34,515 nucleotides of DNA from Staphylococcus agnetis (GTDB lineage Bacteria; Bacillota; Bacilli; Staphylococcales; Staphylococcaceae). Below, piece by piece: positions 8,801 to 16,886 of this stretch. The position numbers and the translations under genes were made by a program. The notes under the pieces are model-generated. The model saw nothing but the letters and a program-made list of their open reading frames with translations, ran no database searches and was not told where the DNA came from. Position 1 is the first letter of the stretch. Each line of letters starts with the position of its first letter. The stretch spans positions 1 to 34,515 of the forward strand of contig NZ_PPQF01000045.1 of NCBI RefSeq assembly GCF_002901865.1, read 5' to 3'.

Positions 8801-10359
8801 TTGGTTACTTGCGCAAAAAGTTGCTTAAAGTAATTAAATAGAGACTCCGGTTGTTCATTTAATACAGCAAGTGGCGCATCATACCCCATAGCACCAATCG
8901 GGTCTTTTCCACCCGTTATTAACTCAGTTAAATATTTATCAATATCTTCTTTCGTGTAACCAAAGCGTTGTTGCATTCGAAACACAGTTTCATCAGACAC
9001 ATTTAACCCTTGATATGGGATGTGGTCTATATCGAGAATAATACGTTCATCTGATAACCATTGTGCGTAGGGTTGTTGAGATGCAATGGTTTGTTTCAAC
9101 GCTTCGTTTCCGATGACTTGATGTTCATTAAAATCAACAAGCAATAATTTCCCTGGATTTAATTGTCCTTTATACGCCACTTCTGTCTCATCAACATCTA
9201 CGACACCGACTTCAGACGAGAAAATAATTTCGTTATTTGTTGTAATCGTATAACGCCCTGGACGCAAGCCATTTCGGTCTGTTAACGCACCGAGTTTATC
9301 CCCATCACAAAACGAAATCATCGTCGGTCCATCCCACGGTTCCATGAGATAACTATAAAATTCATAAAAGGCACGCACATTGGGATCATTGCTCTCGTTG
9401 TACAACCACGGCTCTGGAATAAGCAACATCGCTGCTTGTTCTGGAGGCATCGCTAAACTTAAAAATTCAAGGGCATTATCAACGATGGCCGAGTCACTGC
9501 CAGATTCATCCAAGATGCGATGCACTTTATGCGCATCTGTACCAAATACCGTTTGAATTAAACGTTTTTGACGGGCACGCATCCAGTTCACATTACCTTG
9601 AATTGTATTAATTTCCCCATTATGCATTAACAAACGATTCGGATGTGCCCGCTCCCAGCTCGGAAACGTATTCGTACTAAAGCGTGAATGTACTGATCCG
9701 AATTTTGAAACATACGTCGCTTGTTGTAAGTCGACATATAAGACTTTAATCTGATCTGAACGCAGCCATCCTTTATATACAATGGTACGTCGAGACAAAC
9801 TCGTAAAATAGATACCTATTTTTTCTTTACTACTATAATGTTCAATTTGTTTACGCGCGAGATAAAGTGCACGATCAAAATGTTTCGCTGAGCGATTGAC
9901 CACGAACAGTTGTTGAATGGTAGGCATCGTTTTGGCAACGTGTGGTGCCAGACAAGTGACATCTACCGGAACATCTCGGTAACCGAGAAGCGCCAACCCC
10001 TCCCCTTCAAAAATACGGGCAATTTTAGGGTGGTGCTTAGATTGAGAAATGTCTTCGTTAGCGAAATACATACCCACTGCATAATCCCCTTCTTGGGGTA
10101 AATCCAGTGCCACCACCGACTTGAAATACGCATATGGAATTTCAGTCATTATGCCAGCACCGTCACCAGTAATACCGTCTGCACCAATGCCTCCACGATG
10201 ATCAAGTCGACGCAGCATTTCTAATGATTTTTCCACAATATGGTGCGAACGTTTATTATCCATATTGGCATAAAAGCCAATGCCACACGCGTCATGCTCT
10301 TCACGCGCATCATAGAGTCCATTTTGAGCATACGATAAATTGTTAGACATTTCTGACAC
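5848..10359 (-). CDS. gltB: Glutamate synthase (NADPH) large subunit
   Basis: This 1503-residue protein has the full GltB architecture. A short propeptide ends before Cys25 (HDACGIGF), the class II amidotransferase nucleophile. The glutaminase domain runs to about 420, then a central domain, then the FMN synthase domain (about 830-1200) with KPGEGGQLPG and GYDGGTGASP. A 3Fe-4S motif CIMMRVCHKDTC lies near 1104-1115, and the GXGXG beta-helix domain (YMTGGRVVILGDVGKNFGQG) near the end. It releases ammonia from glutamine and transfers it to 2-oxoglutarate in the cytoplasm with GltD. The ATG follows GAGAGGTG by six bases. It is transcribed away from gltC, whose likely binding site lies upstream. 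Confidence 0.97.
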   Translation of the reverse strand: MSEMSNNLSYAQNGLYDAREEHDACGIGFYANMDNKRSHHIVEKSLEMLRRLDHRGGIGADGITGDGAGIMTEIPYAYFKSVVALDLPQEGDYAVGMYFANEDISQSKHHPKIARIFEGEGLALLGYRDVPVDVTCLAPHVAKTMPTIQQLFVVNRSAKHFDRALYLARKQIEHYSSKEKIGIYFTSLSRRTIVYKGWLRSDQIKVLYVDLQQATYVSKFGSVHSRFSTNTFPSWERAHPNRLLMHNGEINTIQGNVNWMRARQKRLIQTVFGTDAHKVHRILDESGSDSAIVDNALEFLSLAMPPEQAAMLLIPEPWLYNESNDPNVRAFYEFYSYLMEPWDGPTMISFCDGDKLGALTDRNGLRPGRYTITTNNEIIFSSEVGVVDVDETEVAYKGQLNPGKLLLVDFNEHQVIGNEALKQTIASQQPYAQWLSDERIILDIDHIPYQGLNVSDETVFRMQQRFGYTKEDIDKYLTELITGGKDPIGAMGYDAPLAVLNEQPESLFNYFKQLFAQVTNPPIDAYREKIVTSELTYLGGEGNVLKPGPDALKRVQLKHPVLTEHQLQHIASYALKTAYFSTGYTENLKEALNNLGKAVIEAVQQGVEVVVLEDKSVSEATQFAMPMLLAVSHIHQLLIRHDLRMQTSIVAMSGEMREVHHLACLVGYGANAVVPYLAQKTIADLTENNRIQGDVASNVAQLNTIFSEGLIKVMAKMGISTVQSYHGAQIFEAVGLGDDVIEHYFPGTPSKLSGISLATLDVENKRRQTIDQPYLQPGSTFQWRQQGQYHTFNPMTIQLLQHACRDNDYEKFKQFSEVANHHTASHLRDLFDFKTQSSIHLDEVEPVETIVKRFKTGAMSYGSISQEAHQTLAEAMNRLGGKSNSGEGGEALERYTVSEDGADYKSAIKQVASGRFGVTSHYLQHAKEIQIKVAQGAKPGEGGQLPGTKVYPWIAEVRGSTPGIGLISPPPHHDIYSIEDLAQLIHDLKNVNRQADITVKLVSKSGVGTIAAGVAKAFADKIVISGYDGGTGASPKTSIQHAGLPWELGLAETHQTLMLNGLRSRVRLETDGKLLTGRDVAYAAALGAEEFGFATAPLVVLGCIMMRVCHKDTCPVGIATQNGDLRALFTGKADYVVHYMHFVAQELREILAELGLRSVDELVGRTDLLTPSYKARKHPKARELNLNALLHQNEGDRTKSIEQQHGLEHGFDLTELLPATRQAIERGVPFSGTFTIGNEQRNVGVITGSEITQQHGLKGLEPNTINVYTTGHAGQSLGAWIPQGLALHHTGDANDYVGKGLSGGQIVVNAPNEARERDIIVGNVCFYGATSGSAYINGRAGERFCIRNSGVNVVVEGFGDHGLEYMTGGRVVILGDVGKNFGQGMSGGVSYIFPSDVGAFKAAHALNTLDFDAVTDAKEAEMLKQMLANHVTYTQSTKAQRILENFEAQLANCIKVIPKDYKRMMQKIYHYEQNQGRQEALLSAFNDQSDFAVSSLDTTISVY

Positions 10360-10380
10360 CTCTCTTCAGTAATACAATCA

Positions 10381-10409
10381 ACTATATAGATACTCATTTA
10401 TCACATCAA
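10381..10409 (-). promoter_or_regulatory. gltB promoter
   Basis: On the minus strand TTGATG (rc 10404-10409), a 17-bp spacer and TATAGT (rc 10381-10386) predict transcription from about 10374, giving a 15-nt leader. The -35 is weak in its last base, fitting an activator-dependent promoter. Confidence 0.65.
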
Positions 10410-10411
10410 TA

Positions 10412-10417
10412 TATAAT
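10412..10417 (+). promoter_or_regulatory. Probable gltC -10 element
   Basis: TATAAT is a perfect -10 on the plus strand; no good -35 lies 17 bp upstream. Predicted start is about 10424, leaving a leader of roughly 50 nt to the TTG start of gltC. The GltC dyads would then overlap the gltC start site, consistent with autorepression. Confidence 0.45.
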
Positions 10418-10418
10418 T

Positions 10419-10445
10419 GAGATGAAATCCATCTCGTTTTGAGAT
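10419..10445. promoter_or_regulatory. GltC (LysR-type) binding dyads
   Basis: Two overlapping dyads share one arm: GAGATG-N5-CATCTC (10419-10435) and ATCTC-N5-GAGAT (10431-10445). The second contains the LysR T-N11-A pattern and is centred about 64 bp upstream of the predicted gltB start, the position I recall for the main GltC box in Bacillus. Confidence 0.7.
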
Positions 10446-10472
10446 AATATGGATATAAATGGGGGGAGAACG

Positions 10473-11351
10473 TTGGAACTAAAACAATTAAAGTATTTTG
10501 TAGAAGTTGCTAAAAGAGAACATATATCTGAAGCCGCTTTAGAATTGAATGTCGCGCAATCAGCCATTAGCCGTCACATTAGTAATTTAGAAAGCGAATT
10601 AGGTACTGCTTTATTCCACCGTAAAGGGCGCAATGTATATTTAACGACCGAAGGGAAACATCTACTTAATGCTGCGCGTCCTATTTTAGAACAAGTGGAT
10701 CAAACATTAGACTATTTTCAAATGCAACAAGAGATCCGTTCAAGTACAGTGATGTTGGGATATATAGATGGTGCCGTTGGCCAAATTTTACCGCAAGTGT
10801 TAGATAAAATTGAAACTGAGATGGCAATCTCCATCATTCCTACCTTACTTAAAGCACAAGACATCAAAACGGCTTTAGTCAGCAATGAAATTGATATTGC
10901 CATCACCAATGAAGGGATTGCAGATGCGCAATTTGAGCACCACCCACTATTTGAAGAAACGTACGTTTTATACGGTCCACCACATCATCCATTAATGACC
11001 GTCCCGAATCCACCGATGTCACATATTTTAAAACATCAACTTTACATTCATGAACCCGTATCCGAAGACTTTAAAAACTATCTACACACCCATGCAGTAC
11101 ATCCCGTTTATCAATGTAAAGTAACACAATTCGCACGCTTTATCTTACAACGTGAAAAGGGCTTTGTCGTTGCACCATCTTATATAAATCTATATAGTCA
11201 TACTCATCAATGGTCTAAAATCTCATTATCACATACCGATATGCGAAAGACGGTGTCACTCGTATATCGTAAAGACTATGCACACGCGGACCATTTGAAA
11301 ATGATTAACATGCTTATCTCACACTTACAACAACATGCAACTTATCATTAA
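10473..11351 (+). CDS. gltC: LysR-type activator of glutamate synthase genes
   Basis: The protein has an N-terminal LysR winged helix (ELKQLKYFVEVAKREHISEA, residues 2-21, then SAISRHISNLE) and a C-terminal effector domain with HP-rich loops. GltC of Bacillus activates gltAB when 2-oxoglutarate is high and represses its own gene. I place the start at TTG 10473, giving MELKQLKYF as in staphylococcal GltC. It follows GGGGGGAG by four bases. An in-frame ATG at 10449 would add eight residues, but it overlaps promoter-like sequence and has no ribosome site. Divergence from gltB with dyads between them is the classical arrangement. Twelve bases separate it from the next gene, so it may be co-transcribed with the YibE/F pair. 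Confidence 0.9.
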   Translation: MELKQLKYFVEVAKREHISEAALELNVAQSAISRHISNLESELGTALFHRKGRNVYLTTEGKHLLNAARPILEQVDQTLDYFQMQQEIRSSTVMLGYIDGAVGQILPQVLDKIETEMAISIIPTLLKAQDIKTALVSNEIDIAITNEGIADAQFEHHPLFEETYVLYGPPHHPLMTVPNPPMSHILKHQLYIHEPVSEDFKNYLHTHAVHPVYQCKVTQFARFILQREKGFVVAPSYINLYSHTHQWSKISLSHTDMRKTVSLVYRKDYAHADHLKMINMLISHLQQHATYH

Positions 11352-11363
11352 AAGGAGACATTT

Positions 11364-12476
11364 ATGACACGATTTCAATCGCATCGCTCATTTTTGTTGA
11401 CGTTATTGATTACAGTGATTTTAGCAATAGCCGTCATTGTATTCACATGTTTTAACGCACGCTTTTATTCGACTCCGATTGGAAAAGTCACTGAAGTCGT
11501 CAAACATCATAAAGAAACGTCAATCGATGAACATAAAAATAAAGACATTAAGTATACAGATACGCTACATATTGAATTACTAAACACGAAAGATGAAGGT
11601 AAAACGATTACCGTCCATCACCCGTACAATCAATCTAAAACAGAAGAACAAGCCTATCATCCTGGAGACAAAGTGTTGCTCCATCTCGGTAAACACGCAC
11701 ACGACCATTATATTCAAGAGAAAAAACGGGATACGCTTGTCGCAACGTTATTGAGTGTATTTGCCATCGCATTATTAATTGTAGGGCACCGCGTTGGTGT
11801 ACAATCCATTTTATCAATCGTATTAAATACGATAGCAATATTATCAGCAATCGCACTCTATAATGCATATACTCATCTTAATTTATTTATGCTCATGAGT
11901 ATTGCTGTACTCATCGCAACCGCGATAACACTCTGGCTCGTTATTGGATGGACGAAACGTACCATAGTAACAATCATTAGTACGTTACTCGGCACCTGGC
12001 TTTCGGTCGGCTTGTCATGGGTAGTGATTATGTTGACGCACGCAGAAGGTATTAAATATGAAACGATGAGTTTTTTAACATTGCCACCCCATCTCATCTT
12101 TTTAGCATCTGTGATGGTAGGTTCACTCGGTGCAGTCATGGATGTAGCCATTACGATATCGAGTGGTATGTATGAAATTATGCAACGCTCCCCACATATT
12201 TCACGTAAACGCTGGATTTTAGCGGGACGTAATATTGGTAGTGATATTATGGGGACCATGACGAACATATTGCTATTTTCATATTTAGCGGGCGGTCTCC
12301 CACTATTGCTTCTATATTTAAAAAATGCAAATACACTCACATACAGTATTTCCATGAACTGGTCTTTAGAAATTGCACGTGCGATTACAGGTGGCATCGG
12401 CATTGTGTTAACGATTCCGATTACCATTGCACTGATGCAACTGTGGCATTTTTGGGAAAGAGGTGACCGCACATGA
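11364..12476 (+). CDS. YibE/F-family multipass membrane protein (first of pair)
   Basis: The protein is 370 residues long. An N-terminal membrane helix (about 11-29) is followed by an extracytoplasmic domain of about 90 residues rich in His and Lys (IGKVTEVVKHHKET ... HPGDKVLLHLGKHAHDH). Then come some seven to eight hydrophobic segments. MDVAITISSGMYEI near 255-268 resembles the matching stretch VIDLAITISSPMYEL in the next gene. I recognise this as the YibE/F family, whose function is not established. The start ATG follows AAAAGGAGACATTT. Its stop overlaps the next start (ATGA), so the two are translationally coupled and probably form one complex. Transport is a guess. Confidence 0.75.
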   Translation: MTRFQSHRSFLLTLLITVILAIAVIVFTCFNARFYSTPIGKVTEVVKHHKETSIDEHKNKDIKYTDTLHIELLNTKDEGKTITVHHPYNQSKTEEQAYHPGDKVLLHLGKHAHDHYIQEKKRDTLVATLLSVFAIALLIVGHRVGVQSILSIVLNTIAILSAIALYNAYTHLNLFMLMSIAVLIATAITLWLVIGWTKRTIVTIISTLLGTWLSVGLSWVVIMLTHAEGIKYETMSFLTLPPHLIFLASVMVGSLGAVMDVAITISSGMYEIMQRSPHISRKRWILAGRNIGSDIMGTMTNILLFSYLAGGLPLLLLYLKNANTLTYSISMNWSLEIARAITGGIGIVLTIPITIALMQLWHFWERGDRT

Positions 12477-13255
12477 ACGCAGTCGTCGTTTTAGCGCTGA
12501 TTTTATTTTTATTAATGTTGATATTTGGCGGTAAATCGGGCGCTATCGCTTTCGGTACATTATTTTTAAATTTTATATTGCTCGTCATCGCAATTATAAT
12601 GATGATTTTTGGTATACCTATTTATATCGTAACGCTAATTTTTTGTATTATCGTAGCAGCGATAAACTTATTCGCACTCAATAGTTTTAACATTAAAACT
12701 TTCGCAGCGTTTATCGCAAGCATTGTCACAACCGTCATTATGCTTGCAGCGATATATTTATCGATTCATTTCGGACATCTACAAGGTTTCACCCAAGAAG
12801 AACAAGATGAGACGTATATTTTTTCAATGAATATCGGTATTGATATGGAACAATTCATGATTTTCGTCGTGATTCTTGCAGTGATTGCGGCAGTAATTGA
12901 CTTAGCAATTACCATCAGTTCACCAATGTATGAACTTCATGAAACAAATCCATCACTTTCTTCACGCGCATTATTTGAATCTGGAATGCGTGTTGGCCGT
13001 GAAATTTTGGCAACTTCTGCCAATACCATTTATTTAGCTTTTATTGGTGGTTCAATGACACTCGTATTCTGGTTTTTTAATTTACACTATCACTTTGGGC
13101 ATCTCATTAATGCCAAACTATTCGTCCAAGAACTGATAACCATCGTTCTTGGTGGTATTGCCATCGCCATATGTATACCAATAACTGCTGCAATTACTGC
13201 TTGGCTCATTCACAATCATCACCGATTACCTATTTCATTTAATAGCCGTACATGA
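12473..13255 (+). CDS. YibE/F-family multipass membrane protein (second of pair)
   Basis: This 260-residue protein is almost wholly hydrophobic, with about six to seven membrane segments and no long N-terminal outside domain. VIDLAITISSPMYELHETNPS (about 142-162, given here as family signature) parallels its upstream partner, showing that the pair are paralogues. The ATG overlaps the previous stop codon and follows AAAGAGGTGACC. Its Pfam-type family is YibE/F; no substrate or reaction is known to me. The tandem long/short arrangement suggests a heteromeric membrane complex, which is inference. Confidence 0.75.
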   Translation: MNAVVVLALILFLLMLIFGGKSGAIAFGTLFLNFILLVIAIIMMIFGIPIYIVTLIFCIIVAAINLFALNSFNIKTFAAFIASIVTTVIMLAAIYLSIHFGHLQGFTQEEQDETYIFSMNIGIDMEQFMIFVVILAVIAAVIDLAITISSPMYELHETNPSLSSRALFESGMRVGREILATSANTIYLAFIGGSMTLVFWFFNLHYHFGHLINAKLFVQELITIVLGGIAIAICIPITAAITAWLIHNHHRLPISFNSRT

Positions 13256-13295
13256 GATGACGCCATTAGGGTAAAAGAACATGGAGGTGAATGTC

Positions 13296-15554
13296 ATGAC
13301 GCATATACACATACGCGGCGCACGTCAAAACAATTTAAAAAATATTCACGTAGCGATTCCAAAACATCAACTCACAGTTGTTACTGGTCGCTCAGGGTCA
13401 GGTAAATCCTCTCTCATTTTTAGTACCATTGCGGCTGAATCTGAGCGCTTATTAAACGAAACGTACTCTAGCTACATCCAACATCAATTAACACACTATG
13501 ATAAACCAGATGTAGACCAAATTGAAAACTTGCCCGTAGCCATGATTATTAATCAAAAGCGACTTGGCGGTAATTCACGATCAACCGTGGGAACGATTTC
13601 TGACATTTATGCCTCCGTTCGCTTATTATGGTCACGGATTGGCGAACCATTTGTAGGTTATTCGGATGTCTTTTCCTTTAATAACCCAAATGGAATGTGT
13701 GAAACTTGCCAAGGATTAGGCTATGTTGAAGACATTGATTTAAATGAGTTATTAGATTATGAAAAATCGCTCAATGAAGGCGCGATTAACTTCCCATCAT
13801 TTAAACCGGACAGCTGGCGAGGAAAACGTTATCGCTATTCAGGTCTTTTTGATAACGACAAAAAATTAAAAGATTATACAGAAGAAGAAATGCACACTTT
13901 CTTATATACAGAGCCGACTACACTTAAAAATCCGCCTTCCAACTGGCCAAGAACAGCCAAGTTCGAAGGTTTAATCCATCGGTTCCGACGCTCATTTTTG
14001 ATTAATGACAATTTTGAGAAGAAACGATTTTTAAAAGACGTACAACGTGTTGTCACCACACATCAATGTCCTACATGTAACGGACAACGGCTAAATCAGA
14101 AAGTACTTCGTTGTAAAATCAATGGTATGAACATCGCAGAATTTACTGCATTAACCATAGAAGAAACCATTCCATTTTTAAAAACGATTCAAAGCGATAA
14201 AGCTGCATTTATCATCCAACCTTTATTGACACAACTTGAAGCGCTCAATGATATTGGATTGAATTATTTAACACTTGGGCGTGAAACGACAACCCTTTCA
14301 GGGGGTGAATCCCAGCGCATCAAACTGATTCGTCATTTAAATAGCCCGCTTACCGATTTAGTCTATATCATTGATGAGCCAAGTGTTGGATTGCACCCTG
14401 AAGACATTGAAAAGATTAATCAAATTATGTTAAACATACGTGATAAAGGCAACAGTGTCATCATCGTTGAACATGATCCCGATGTTATTAAAATCGCTGA
14501 TCATGTCATAGATATCGGACCGGGCGCTGGCAAAAATGGTGGCAATGTTACCTTTGAAGGCACATATCGTGACTTATTAAAATCCGATACTGACACAGGA
14601 CGTGCATTAACACGCCATCATCAATTAAAAACGCATACACCGACCCATTACAAGGATTGGTATACGTTAAATCACATCTCACGTAATAATTTAAATGACG
14701 TCTCAGTTAAAATACCGAAACAGGCGCTCACGGTGCTCACTGGTGTCGCAGGTTCTGGTAAAAGCTCTTTAATCAAAGCTGGGTTTGAAAGAGAGCCAAA
14801 TGCCATATTTATTGATCAAAACCCTGTACATGCGTCTAACCGGTCGAACTTGCTCACCTATATGGATGTCTTTGATGAAGTACGCGACTTTTTTAGTAAA
14901 GCAACGGGTCTAAAAAAAGGTATGTTTAGTTATAATTCAGAAGGTGCATGTCCCAATTGTAATGGTAAAGGCGTGCTCAAAACCGAACTCGCATTTATGC
15001 CTGATTTTTCACAAGTATGTGAAGTGTGCGGTGGGACACGCTATAAGCAAGAGGTCTTAGATGCCAAAGTGGAAGGTAAGTCAATTGCGGATGTTTTAGC
15101 TCTAACGGTCGAAGAAGCGATCACCCTGTTTGAAAAAGAACCAACAATTGCGTCTCGCCTTAAAGCTCTACAATCTACAGGCCTTTATTACATGACGCTA
15201 GGTCAATCATTAGATACACTTTCGGGCGGTGAAATGCAGCGGGTTAAATTAAGCCGTTATTTAACAGAAAAAATGTCCAATCACGTGTTTATTTTTGACG
15301 AACCTACAACCGGCTTACATGAAGACGATATTCCAATTTTACAGTCTCGATTTGAACAATTGATCAAAGACGGCAATACAGTCATTCTGATTGAACACAA
15401 TTTAACAATGATGACGCAAGCGGATTGGCTCATTGATGTAGGGCCGGGGGCTGGCACGCAAGGCGGACATATTTTATATAGTAGTCCTCCACACGACCTC
15501 TTTCATATTCAAAACTCTGTCACCGCAAAACATCTCGCACGTTATATTGAATAA
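13296..15554 (+). CDS. UvrA-like ABC ATPase (short UvrA paralogue)
   Basis: Two ABC ATPase units are arranged as in UvrA. They show Walker A GRSGSGKSSL (about 31-40), zinc-type cysteines CETCQGLGY and CPTCNGQRL, and signature LSGGESQ (about 334) with IIDEPSVGLHP. The second unit has Walker A GVAGSGKSS (about 482), CPNCNGKG and CEVCGGTRY, and LSGGEMQ (about 641) with FDEPTTGLH. At 752 residues it is about 190 shorter than housekeeping UvrA, so it is a class II or drug-resistance-type paralogue, not the excision repair subunit itself. I set the start at ATG 13296, where GGAGGTGA lies six bases upstream; that site would fall inside the longer frame from 13281. A strong terminator follows. Confidence 0.85.
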   Translation: MTHIHIRGARQNNLKNIHVAIPKHQLTVVTGRSGSGKSSLIFSTIAAESERLLNETYSSYIQHQLTHYDKPDVDQIENLPVAMIINQKRLGGNSRSTVGTISDIYASVRLLWSRIGEPFVGYSDVFSFNNPNGMCETCQGLGYVEDIDLNELLDYEKSLNEGAINFPSFKPDSWRGKRYRYSGLFDNDKKLKDYTEEEMHTFLYTEPTTLKNPPSNWPRTAKFEGLIHRFRRSFLINDNFEKKRFLKDVQRVVTTHQCPTCNGQRLNQKVLRCKINGMNIAEFTALTIEETIPFLKTIQSDKAAFIIQPLLTQLEALNDIGLNYLTLGRETTTLSGGESQRIKLIRHLNSPLTDLVYIIDEPSVGLHPEDIEKINQIMLNIRDKGNSVIIVEHDPDVIKIADHVIDIGPGAGKNGGNVTFEGTYRDLLKSDTDTGRALTRHHQLKTHTPTHYKDWYTLNHISRNNLNDVSVKIPKQALTVLTGVAGSGKSSLIKAGFEREPNAIFIDQNPVHASNRSNLLTYMDVFDEVRDFFSKATGLKKGMFSYNSEGACPNCNGKGVLKTELAFMPDFSQVCEVCGGTRYKQEVLDAKVEGKSIADVLALTVEEAITLFEKEPTIASRLKALQSTGLYYMTLGQSLDTLSGGEMQRVKLSRYLTEKMSNHVFIFDEPTTGLHEDDIPILQSRFEQLIKDGNTVILIEHNLTMMTQADWLIDVGPGAGTQGGHILYSSPPHDLFHIQNSVTAKHLARYIE

Positions 15555-15573
15555 GTACCGCTCAAACCAAACG

Positions 15574-15617
15574 AATAGCCTTCAAAATTTATCGAGTGAT
15601 AAATTTTGAAGGCTATT
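15574..15617. terminator. Strong terminator after the UvrA-like gene
   Basis: A perfect 20-bp stem (AATAGCCTTCAAAATTTATC, 15574-15593, with its complement 15598-15617) has a GAGT tetraloop and a T run on the plus strand. It also faces the convergent IsaB-like gene. The GCCTTCAAAAT core recurs in other terminators of the window. Confidence 0.95.
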
Positions 15618-15660
15618 TTTTAACTCTAAGACGTATTTATTTATATATACTAAATACGCG

Positions 15661-16167
15661 TTATTTCGCTTTAATAACGATTGAATTACCAGGATAAAAT
15701 GCCACTTCAGTTGTTTTAGTATTGTACACTTCACCTTTTTTCACATGATGTTCAATCGATGTCGTACTATTTTTAATATGATTAATACGTAATGTAAGAT
15801 TTACTAATTTATTGTTGTGATCAAAACCAACAATGACACCGTTTTTTTCAAAGAACGTTAAGTCTTTTTTACCATAATATTTTTTGAAATCAGAACCTAA
15901 CGCTTTAAAAACATCAGCTTTCGTTGATTGACCCACTTTTAATCCATTAAATATAAATTGATCGGCCTTTAAACCAGCATAAAAGTTTTTATCTTCTAAT
16001 GCGTTATTATTCGGTATATTAAATTGTCCATTATACGTATAATAAGGTGTTTGGGGTTGCGTTGAAGCCGCTTGTGCCTCCGTACTATGACTCACAGCAC
16101 TAGTCGCACCTACGATCATGCCAACAGATAACCCAGTTGCTAATAAAGTTTTTGAGATGTTTTTCAT
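15661..16167 (-). CDS. Secreted IsaB-like protein
   Basis: This 168-residue protein has a clear signal peptide: MKNISKTLLATG, a hydrophobic core, and a probable AQA or TEAQA cleavage near residue 33. The mature part begins with TPYYTYNG and then LEDKNFYAGLKADQFIFNGLKVGQ. This resembles the start of mature IsaB of S. aureus, an immunodominant exported nucleic-acid-binding protein. The length is also close (about 175). The C-terminal half is basic and has no motif I can name. The ATG follows AAGGAG at nine bases. It stands alone, converging on the UvrA-like gene. The IsaB assignment rests on the mature N-terminus, so orthology is moderate; nucleic acid binding here is inferred. Confidence 0.65.
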   Translation of the reverse strand: MKNISKTLLATGLSVGMIVGATSAVSHSTEAQAASTQPQTPYYTYNGQFNIPNNNALEDKNFYAGLKADQFIFNGLKVGQSTKADVFKALGSDFKKYYGKKDLTFFEKNGVIVGFDHNNKLVNLTLRINHIKNSTTSIEHHVKKGEVYNTKTTEVAFYPGNSIVIKAK

Positions 16168-16393
16168 TATTTGATACTCCTTGTTCTCTTTATAATATTA
16201 AGTTGTTATAAAAACATTCCCTTATTATTATGTGATTTATTCTAACAAAATGATATGAAAATATCATTCATTTTACCATCATAAATTGGATGTATGTGGG
16301 TATACTACTAGAGACGGATTTCCGTTACAGATGACATTCCATTTTGAAATGTTATACTATTACAAAGACTATGTTAGCGTAAGGAGAATGATT

Positions 16394-16666
16394 ATGTCTA
16401 AAAAAGATAATTCAACATTAAGTGCCGTTTCATTCGTACTTTCAAGTGCAACTGTTGCCATTGACTCATACAATGAATCGAACTTTAAAAACAAAAATAA
16501 ACAATTAAGCTATTTATCGTTAGGTATTGGGGTTGGCGATATGTTGCTTGATTTTTATCTTACATTCGGTGCAAAAAGTAGTATTGCCAAGGCTTGGTCA
16601 CTACTCTCATTAGGTCGCCAATTAAAATCATCATTAGAACGTTATAAAACAATTAAAGCATCTTAA
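16394..16666 (+). CDS. Small hypothetical protein, 90 residues
   Basis: I do not recognise this protein. The start is ATG 16394, where AAGGAG lies seven bases upstream; the longer frame from 16286 runs through promoter-like sequence. The product begins MSKKDNSTLSAVSFVLSSAT. A weakly hydrophobic middle (YLSLGIGVGDMLLDFYLTFG, about 45-64) is flanked by Lys-rich ends. It may associate with the membrane. Two TATACT -10 candidates (16301-16306 and 16353-16358) and an inverted repeat ACGGA-TT-TCCGT (16314-16325) lie upstream. It has its own terminator, so it is a single-gene unit between two cell-surface genes. Confidence 0.7.
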   Translation: MSKKDNSTLSAVSFVLSSATVAIDSYNESNFKNKNKQLSYLSLGIGVGDMLLDFYLTFGAKSSIAKAWSLLSLGRQLKSSLERYKTIKAS

Positions 16667-16683
16667 ATACAACATGCGCTTAA

Positions 16684-16718
16684 AGCCTTCAAAATTCACA
16701 CTAAGAATTTTGAAGGCT
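16684..16718 (+). terminator. Terminator of the 90-residue gene
   Basis: AGCCTTCAAAATTC (16684-16697) pairs perfectly with GAATTTTGAAGGCT (16705-16718), followed by GTTTTAG. Its stem shares GCCTTCAAAAT with the terminator at 15574. Confidence 0.85.
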
Positions 16719-16825
16719 GTTTTAGTATATTACTGTTTTAAATATTAATATCGTATAAATACACACCAACCAAACATGTAGGAGTATATGGTCCCGCGTG
16801 CAGTTTAAAAGTGAAACGCAAAAAA

Positions 16826-16873
16826 CGATGAGTCCTTCTAACGTAGAAACATCCACGTCGTTGAGACTCACCG
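16826..16873 (-). terminator. Probable terminator after the Sle1-type gene
   Basis: TGAGTC (16829-16834) pairs with GACTCA (16865-16870), with CG pairs outside and an inner AACG/CGTT. On the minus strand the stem is followed by CGTTTTTTGCG. It lies 13 bp past the stop of the amidase gene. Confidence 0.7.
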
Positions 16874-16886
16874 TGATATTGATCAA

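Noticed and set aside
11873..12472. 199-codon minus-strand frame opposite the first YibE/F gene
   Set aside because: Long antisense frame in a hydrophobic gene; no ribosome site, and the plus-strand gene has good start signals and coupling.
16298..16303. GGGTAT as a sigma-B -10 element
   Set aside because: No GTTTAA-like -35 lies 12-15 bp upstream.
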